From Fratercula arctica (lineage: Eukaryota; Chordata; Aves; Charadriiformes; Alcidae): a DNA stretch of 64,000 nt. The stretch covers positions 52,987,672 through 53,051,671 of the forward strand of contig CANTUZ010000004.1 of the NCBI GenBank assembly GCA_947846985.1. Direction: 5' to 3'. Shown in pieces: positions 57,002 to 64,000 of this stretch. Below the pieces are notes generated by a model, which saw nothing but the letters and a program-made list of their open reading frames with translations, made no database searches and was not told where the DNA came from. The position numbers were made by a program, and so were the translations under genes. Within the stretch, counting starts at the first letter, position 1, and each line of letters opens with the position of its first letter.

Positions 57002-57775
57002 AAATCCAACCAGGCCAAGTGCAAGGTCCTGCACCTGGGCCATGGCAATCCCAGGCACAAACACAGGTTGGGCAGAGAATGGCTTGAGAGCAGCCCTGAG
57101 GAGAAGGACTTGGGGGTGCTGGTGGATGAGAAGCTCAACATGAGCTGGCAATGTGCACTTGCAACCCAGAAAGCCAACTGCATCCTGGGCTGCATCAAAA
57201 GAAGCGTGGCCAGCAGATCGAGGGAGGTGGTTCTGCCCCTCTACTCGGCTCTGGTGAGACCCCACCTGGAGGACTGCATCCAGCTCTGGAGTCCTCACCA
57301 CAAGAACGGGTCCAGCAGAGGGCCACAAAGATGATCAAAAGGCTGGAGCACCTCTCCTATGAGGACAGGCTGAGGGTTGGGGTTTTTCAGCCTGGAGAAG
57401 AGAAGGCTCTGGGGAGACCTTCTAGCAGCCTTCCAGTACCTAAAGGGTACTGGAAGTACCTTACAGGAAAGATGGGGAGGGACTCTTTATGAGGGAGGGC
57501 AGCAATAGGATGAGGGGGAATGGTTTTAAACTGAAAAAGAGCAGATTCAGATTAGATATTAGGAAGAAATTCTTTACTGTGGGGGTGGTGAGACTCTGGA
57601 ACAGGTTGCCCAGAGAAGCTGTGGATGCCTCATCCCTGGAAGTGTTCAAGGCCAGGCTGGATGAGGCTTTGGGCAGCCTGGTCTAGTGGGAGGTGTCCCT
57701 TCCTGGGGCAGAGGTGTTGGAACTAGAAGATCTTGAAGGTCCCTTCTAACCCGAACCATTCTATGATTGTATGGC
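56986..57775 (+). mobile_element. CR1 LINE, 5'-truncated, sense, with 3' tail
   Basis: The best preserved CR1 in the window. It starts in the reverse-transcriptase C-terminal region ([12 protein letters not shown], then [15 protein letters not shown], then [16 protein letters not shown]), shifts frame at least twice, and resumes with RMRGNGFKLKKSRFRLDIRK, LWNRLPREAVDASSLEVF and KARLDEALGSLV to a TAG at 57684-57686. A short 3' UTR follows, ending gaaccattctatgattg. As is typical, the 5' end is truncated, here abutting a GATA microsatellite (about 56982-57000). Frame breaks show it is inactive. Confidence 0.95.
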
Positions 57776-59480
57776 CCATACTTTAGTCCCTATGGAGTTA
57801 CCACCAGAAGACAAGAAGTCCCTGTCAATCTGTCCAACAGGTGAAGGACAAACCCCTTATTATCCCACTTTTTTATCTGGCATAGGGCATAAAGTGCTTA
57901 TTTTCTTGTGCCTGCCTTGTGATGACTATTTCTCATCTTCGTTTCTTTGCTGATCAGCTTGCTGATATCTTCAGGACATGCCTGTGGAAGAAATACCCTG
58001 CAGTGTTGCTAGAACTAAGCACCCCGCTAACAGACTGCAGAGGGGCCACACAATGTGTGGACAGGCAGAGGCAATACACTGATGTGTTATTTAATATAAT
58101 GTGGGCATTAAAATGTATCAAACTGGAGGCAGTAAAGCCACCAAATCCTTGACGTGCTCACTGCAAGCATAGAAATCAGTGGTGCTATGCACAGATTACA
58201 CTGCATGCACCAGAGCAGCCAAGAGCTGTGCTTTTACAGCAAACTCTTGGATTGTTCTCTCTAGCGATTGTGTTTTACAGGTCATGATACAAATCAAGTA
58301 GCTCTAAGGCAGCAATAGCTGAAAGCAATTGAACTGTGGAGAAGAGGAGCTACGGTTTAATTTGTCAAGGCCGACTAAGCCCTTTAATATTGCCAGAGAA
58401 ATCACTACTTCTAATTACTCCAAACCCCACTCCTGCCAGCTCCCAAAGAGCGGAATGAAAAAAGGCAGGTAGGAGCAGGCTGCTGCTGTCAGAAGAGCTC
58501 ATCCAGTAGGCAAGTCCTTCCCTGCCCATACCCACAGGCATACAAGAAAGAGGACATCTGAAAATGAGATTTTAGGCTAAATAATTTGTCCTGACAAGGC
58601 TGGGCTGTGAATTCAGCACTCCTGGTTTAGGCTACAGAGATCTCGGGCATATCCTAGCTGGCCATGCAGTGTAAATGCTGAATAAATAGAAATGTCCCTT
58701 GTTGAATCTGTTACTTTGGGTATCAACCTAGTGGAACGACAGAGGATGATGAAACAGGACAGAAGACCACATTAAACCTGGGCAGATCAAACCAAATTTT
58801 ATTCACCAAAAATTAAAGATGCTTAATGAGTTGTATGCTCTAAGATCCACGACAACATAAGCTATGAGCTTGTACAGAACGATGAATTTGCATGTAGATT
58901 GCTCCACATACACCTCACAAGAGAAGAGAACATTTGTGCATCCAACAGTTACAGTTGAAGTGAAAGAAAAGATGCACTAACACTGAGCTGGACTCCAGAT
59001 GAAGAAATATTGTTGCCTTAACTGATGTTCTTCCTCTGTGATCTCCGTTTTCCAATTTCTCTGTGGGTAGAGAAGAAAAAAAAAATACGTGAACTTGTGA
59101 AAGTTAGAACACGTTTACCCACCTTGTCCATGTGCAAGTTTGCACTGGTTCAACCTGCAATTTTGCTGAAAGCTGAAGCCTGCTTTAAGCTCTCAGAAGA
59201 CATTTTTAATCAGTATAAACTGTAATCCACATAAACTGTCTCACCTTGTGCTCAATTTAAATCTGGCCTGTATCAAGCTAAACTAAGGCAACAGAACCCA
59301 GTTTTACGTTGGGTCTGTGCATGACTTTACACCGTTTTGGCAAAAGGACTTAAATCGTGATGAATGGCAATATGCTTGGTGACCTCCAATTCCATGATTT
59401 GGGTTATCCCCCCAGAGCTGAATGCCAGCGACAGCATCTCCTGGGGATAAATGGGAAGCTCCGGTTACGGTACCGCAATA
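57776..59480. other. Intergenic sequence upstream of the CpG island
   Basis: No gene, repeat family or RNA gene recognised. GC content rises sharply after about 59480. Confidence 0.7.
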
Positions 59481-59835
59481 TTTCAGCATTCACTCGGGGA
59501 AAAAGCCTCCATCCCCCCCAGGATGCTTTACTCAGGGGCGGGAAACCCAGGTTTGAGCTGCCAGCACCTGCCTCGCAGGGGCGGGGGGGTCACCCCGGCT
59601 CACCTGCCCCTGGGGAAGCTGCGCCTGCCTGAGGGCTGCCGCTCCCCCGACCCCCCGAGGGGGATGCTGTGGGGGCCGCACCGCTCCCTCCTCTCCCCCC
59701 GCGCCTTTGTTCCCCTGGCTCCGCCTGTCCCCTGTCCCCTCCCCGCGGGGCGGGGGCTGCGCGGCGCGGGGGCGGTGGGACCGGGCGGGCCGGCGCCTTC
59801 CTCCCCGCCCGCTCCCCGCCTGTCCCCGCCCCCGG

Positions 59836-59860
59836 CGCGGCGCGGCGCGGTGCGGTGCGG
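59836..59860. repeat. GC-rich pentamer tandem repeat (CGCGG x3, TGCGG x2)
   Basis: Five consecutive 5-nt units inside the CpG island, just upstream of the predicted first exon, followed by a partial TGCTG unit. Confidence 0.8.
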
Positions 59861-59879
59861 TGCTGGCTACGCTCCCCGG

Positions 59880-59973
59880 CTTGGAGCTGCGCTCCGCGGC
59901 CGGAGCTGCGCCCGCCCCCGCTGCTGCCCGCAGCCCGCTTTGCGCCGGCAGCCGCGGCAGGACGGCCGGAAAG
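59880..59973 (+). other. AFAP1: Predicted noncoding first exon of AFAP1 (start uncertain)
   Basis: The island sequence ends at CCGGAAAG|gtaggagg, a good donor at 59974. The start is arbitrary because the transcription start cannot be read from sequence. No plausible AFAP1 start (MEELIVELRLFLE) occurs here, which fits a 5' UTR exon with the start codon in exon 2. AFAP1 is an actin-filament-associated adaptor with two PH domains. Confidence 0.4.
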
Positions 59974-60177
59974 GTAGGAGGGCTCCCGCCGCCCCCGCTC
60001 GCTCGCTCCCTGTCTGCCTCCAGGCAGCATCTCTCTCCCCAGCTCCGCGGGCGGGGAGGGGGGAAAAAAAAGAAGGGAGGGGAAAGGCTGGATTCAGAAA
60101 AGGGCTTTTTCTGCCGAGGCTCCGCTGCTGCTGCGGGAAGCCCCGTGGTAGCAGTTCAAAGCTGAGGGCTTGCTGGG

Positions 60178-60240
60178 AAAAAAAAAAAAAAAGCCTAAAA
60201 AATTAAAAAAAAAAAAAAAAAAAAGAAAGAAAGAAGGAAA
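60178..60240. repeat. Poly(A) tracts within the island's downstream half
   Basis: A 14-15-nt A-run at about 60178-60192 and a roughly 20-nt A-run at about 60205-60224, followed by GAAA units. Such tracts disfavour nucleosomes. No retrogene precedes them, so a retroposition tail is unlikely. Confidence 0.8.
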
Positions 60241-60520
60241 AGTCTCGTTCGTTTTGCTGGCCGGGAGAAGCACATGGGAAAAGCTTGCGAGGGAGCCCGA
60301 GCATCAGGCGGCGGCAGCTCCGGCGGCTGCCGTCCCCCTCGGCTCCCCGCCGGGCCCCGGCATCGCCGCACGATGCGGCCCGTGCCCGGGCTTTGAAAGA
60401 GCCGAAATCCGTCTGAGATACCCGGGGTGAAACCCTCTGTTTGCGATGCCGAAACTCGCATCCCTTCCCAGGGAAAGGCACCGGCCTGGCAGCCGGGGGA
60501 GCCCGGGCTGCTGCTTTGTA

Positions 60521-63500
60521 CAGCTGAGAGTTTCGTTATTTTCTCCCTTTTAGGGTGGGGAGAGGTGGTCTCTCTCCAGACTTTTGTCATTTGAACCCCT
60601 TTCATCATAGCGGCGAGATTGCATCATGTTACGGTGCTGGATTTAGTAAGGGCAAAGGCGAAAAGAACCATCCTTCCAGATCTGTCCCATTGGCTTCCCC
60701 GTCCGACCCCCTCCTTTTTATTTCCTGTTGAAGAGCGAGGTTAGCACGAAAAAGCAGCCTGCCATTGGTAGGCGGCCGTTCAGTTCACAGCGACGTATTT
60801 TGATTTCTTCCACTGAGGGTTTTTTGTGGAAACTCAGTTTTAACTTTGTCGGTTCTGTGCGCGTTATGTGTCTTGGGTGGGGGAAATAGAGGAAACTCGC
60901 CAAACATTTAGCTGGTAGGAAAATAATAGGCGACAAAAGGGCCAGATAAACAGCCAAAAGCAGATGTTGCTTTATAAACTAAAGCTCTGGAGCTGGAGGA
61001 GGTGAATGGATTCAGACAGGCATCCCTCGGAAACAGAGGCGTTCACCTGCCCAGAAAGGCAGCGCAGATGAATGAATGCACCCTGCTGAAAGGCAAGGCA
61101 AGGCAGATGTCAGGAACAGAGAAGTATTTAGCTAATCTCCCCTCTGGATCCTATACGATCAGTTTGATGCAAACACTTGGTGTGCCTGTTAATTATTTAT
61201 CATACCTTTGCAATGACTTTTCAGCTGAGATTTGACTAGAGAGTAATACATCTCAGAGCCAGAGAGATCTAATTAAATATTGTACTGCAGTCTAGGACTT
61301 CCTAAGCTGACAGATTCTGCTGTTCTTTGTGCAGTTCTTTGTTTTGTTCCATGGGGAAAAAAATGTCACAGCCCAGCTCTGGGAGGTATTTTCCGTAACT
61401 AGTACCTCGCCCTTGCAGGTGCTCTGTCGCTGTTTGCTCCCGGTGTTACGTGGCCAGTTTTTTCTTTTATGAAAATAGCAGTATTCTGAAGTTCTTTTTC
61501 TTTGCTTCCCCGGGAGGGGTCGGTGCAGGGAGAAAAGGGAACAGCTTGGCAGCCAGATGGATCCATCCATCAGCACTCTCCTATATGGGCACTTGATGCC
61601 CGTCAGTCATCCCTTATGCCTCCTGGTGGTTTCCATAGGAAGAGCCGCACAATTACTGTCTCCTTTTGAACAATCCCTTTTTCCTTTTGGAACTGGGGTG
61701 GAAGTGGAGCAAATCCTACATTAGAGCCAGAGGGAGAGCCGTCCTGTCTTTCTGGGGCTATAGGGCACCAGATGGGTTTAAGAATTTGAAATGAATCCTG
61801 AAAGGAAGCATTTACAGTTTTCTTTGTGTATGTGGGTACCCAGTGATCACAGTGACAAGCCTGTGCACAGAACAATGAGCAGATATTCACTGCCTTTGGT
61901 GATATACAGCACTGTTTGGTGTTTCCTAAGAAATATGTCAGCAAAATTCAAAGTGGTATGTGGTGTTCTCCGGTCTCAGGTGGATTTTTAGATGAAGGGA
62001 TTTGGAAGATCTGTGGGGTTGAATTTGCAGTGTTTCTTGATGCAGTGGCAACAAGGAGGGGTAAAATGCAAAGACACTTCAATAGGTCAGCCATTCACAA
62101 TATTTTCAAATCTTACAACCTTAGTGGAGAGGTTTTTCCTTTTTTTTTTTTTCTTTTTCATTTCCTGAAGTTCTCAGAATTGAAGGGATACCGTCAGAGA
62201 CATTAAAAAATACATATAAATATTGAAATTTCAGTGGGGGCAGGCAGTATTTGGTACACATATGACTAATTGTGCTGTTCCTTTCAGTGGTGCAAAGAGG
62301 ACCTGCTGTAAGGTCAGATCAGGAATTGTCTTGCCCTGCTGCTCACTGCAGACTTCCTTGAGACATTGCCCCAGGACAAAGAGCCAGCGGTTCAGGGCTG
62401 GTTTATGCAATCTGGGGTTGGCCAACTTAATTTCCGTCCATTTTCAAAAGTTTTCGTACCTGATACATCAGTCAATGGGAGTATGGTATCTAGGAGCCCG
62501 CCTGGTTAACTGCATTGTTTGAAGCTGCGCTCTTTGTTTTGTGAGGAGCGGGCGAGGAGGAGGAGGAACAAGTGTGCTTCGTATTCCTTTGCAAGAGATC
62601 TCTTGCTGAAGCGGGAGGGTGGGATGCAGGGACTTACGCTTCCAAACTCCTGTACTGGTTAGTTCACCCTGTGTTATTATGGTTTTAGTCACACTAAAGC
62701 TGACTGTGTCAGCTTTAAAAAAAAATGATGCATCCCTTCCAGTTATGCAATTCAACTTGTTTTAGATGGGAATGACACCTTGCTACTGGTATAACCCTGA
62801 ATTTCCTCTGATTCATCAGTTTATTGACAAATACGGTGTTTCATCTGGCACAGGAACTCTCTGTCTGGGCTGGGCAGGTGAGTGTGGTACACACTCAGTA
62901 GGTATTATTCCAGGTTAATATACTCTAATATAAAATGTTTGTAGGCTCTCAATTGAACTATAGTAGTCAAACCCAACGAAAAAAATAGAAAAATGGAAGT
63001 CAACCAAAGGACCACAGAGTTACTGTGAACTCTGAACCAGGGCTGAAAAAGCTAAGGCTTCAATGTACACCTATTCTACATCTATTAAGGTTATCTATTG
63101 AAATTTAGGAGTAAGCTTTTCTACTATGAAGCATCCTCATCTGGCCTTAGAGCAAATTTAATTTTCTGGTACCATACCAGATGTCTTTCTGGGGAGTGTC
63201 TGAATAAAGCAATACCGAGAATAGTCTGTCAACACTATGAGCAGGTAAGAAGACGTGTAGCTGCAACGGCACGGGGGTGACCCTGAGTGCAGTGTGCAGG
63301 TGTTCGGACTGCCCCTACACATCTGCCTGTGTGTGAAGGTCTTGTATTTGTATTGCATATGCAACAGCACTGTAACATAGATTAAATAGCTCTTACTCTC
63401 TGCTTAAAGTTAACTCTTGACTCTCCATGTCATGGAACATGTACTGATGCTAGTAGTGCTAGCAAATAGTATTGTAGGAACATAATTGGGGTTTGTGGAA

Positions 63501-64000
63501 AGGGGGATATCTCATAGTGGATAACAAATGAGCCTTTTGGGACATAAGCCCCATCCTCCAGAGATACGGCAAGAAATGAAATCCTGAATGGCAGAGAAAT
63601 AAAGTTGTCTGCTGTCTATTACCCCTCTGCCCCCTGAACAGAAAGTTGGCCATGACATATAGTGCGTACTAAGGTCTGAGTGCTCAAGGTGCTGAGCACC
63701 CTTAACATGCAGCAATGTCCAGATGAGCTGGGGGTGGTCACCTCTATAGAGTAGCCCTGGGAGAATACGCTAGGCTGTGAAAAGGATGAATCAATATCTG
63801 TAGTGTATTTTACCAGTGCCCATCAAGAAATCTAGGAAAGAAGCTCCTAAGAGGACTTTTTTTATCGGTTTGATTTTGTAGAGATATTGCTCTTTATATG
63901 TAGTGCTATCTTAAAAGTTGATGGTGTCTGTTTGGCAGTAAAATAAGCAAAATTGCATGGGACTGTCTTCTTTAAATCTCTTTCCCAAACTGAAAAAGAA
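60521..64000 (+). other. AFAP1: Probable AFAP1 intron 1 (continues beyond the window)
   Basis: No coding exon resembling AFAP1 was found. A T-run is at about 62140-62151; otherwise there is ordinary unique-looking sequence. If the island belongs to another gene, this would be unassigned. Confidence 0.45.

Larger units (their letters stand above)
59480..60520 (+). promoter_or_regulatory. AFAP1: CpG island promoter, probably of AFAP1
   Basis: About 1 kb, very GC- and CpG-rich (densest 59580-60060 and 60290-60430), without an obvious TATA box, in an otherwise AT-rich window. It contains Sp1-type GGGGCGGG boxes (e.g. 59748). The orientation is inferred from a plus-strand splice donor at 59973/59974. 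The gene assignment rests on the known ABLIM2-AFAP1 same-strand neighbourhood in human; no AFAP1 coding sequence is in view. An unrelated or bidirectional promoter is not excluded. Confidence 0.7.

Noticed and set aside
59451..60206. Long open frames on both strands in the CpG island (e.g. 251 codons plus, 146 codons minus)
   Set aside because: GC-rich sequence rarely contains stop codons; the products are low-complexity Pro/Arg/Gly/Ala strings that overlap in several frames.

Overview
This is a vertebrate window, almost certainly avian. Three recognisable CR1 LINE fragments are its main interspersed repeats: about 5.8-6.5 kb on the minus strand, 37.0-37.5 kb on the plus strand and 57.0-57.8 kb on the plus strand. 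The youngest ends in the CR1-type tail (…ATTCTATGATT). Exons are short, GT-AG bounded and separated by long AT-rich introns. No bacterial-style gene, tRNA, CRISPR array or intact mobile element was seen.

From 3.6 to about 48.1 kb the window carries the 3' half of one plus-strand gene that I identify as ABLIM2 (actin-binding LIM protein 2). I placed twelve coding exons by eye. Their splice phases agree throughout. Joined, they give 1041 nt: 346 codons plus a TAG stop at 46491-46493. The encoded part is the abLIM linker/anchor region followed by the C-terminal villin headpiece, the F-actin-binding module. The LIM-domain exons and promoter lie upstream of base 1. ABLIM2 was preferred to ABLIM1, ABLIM3 and dematin on the linker wording (GDQDDRS, DTGVKDNIYRKPPIY, DTRTNSPD, ASWGM) and the headpiece wording ([39 protein letters not shown]), compared with family sequences recalled from memory. 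A roughly 1.6-kb 3'UTR with an AATAAA at 48059 follows.

From about 48.1 to 59.5 kb is intergenic sequence with one 5'-truncated CR1 and small repeats. A strong CpG island at about 59.5-60.5 kb contains a good splice donor after 59973. Human ABLIM2 is followed in the same orientation by AFAP1, so the island is probably the AFAP1 promoter with a noncoding first exon. The remaining bases to 64000 would then be AFAP1 intron 1. This is a synteny inference, because no AFAP1 coding sequence is present.

The most interesting points concern ABLIM2 splicing. An 8-nt microexon (33206-33213) has a second in-frame donor 57 nt downstream, followed by a U-rich tract. An isolated CpG-dense 69-nt segment (26361-26429) has splice-like borders and the exact phase needed to act as an undescribed cassette exon. 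Two lysines also occupy headpiece positions where related proteins, as I recall them, have D/E and G. Nothing here looks like a wholly new biological system.
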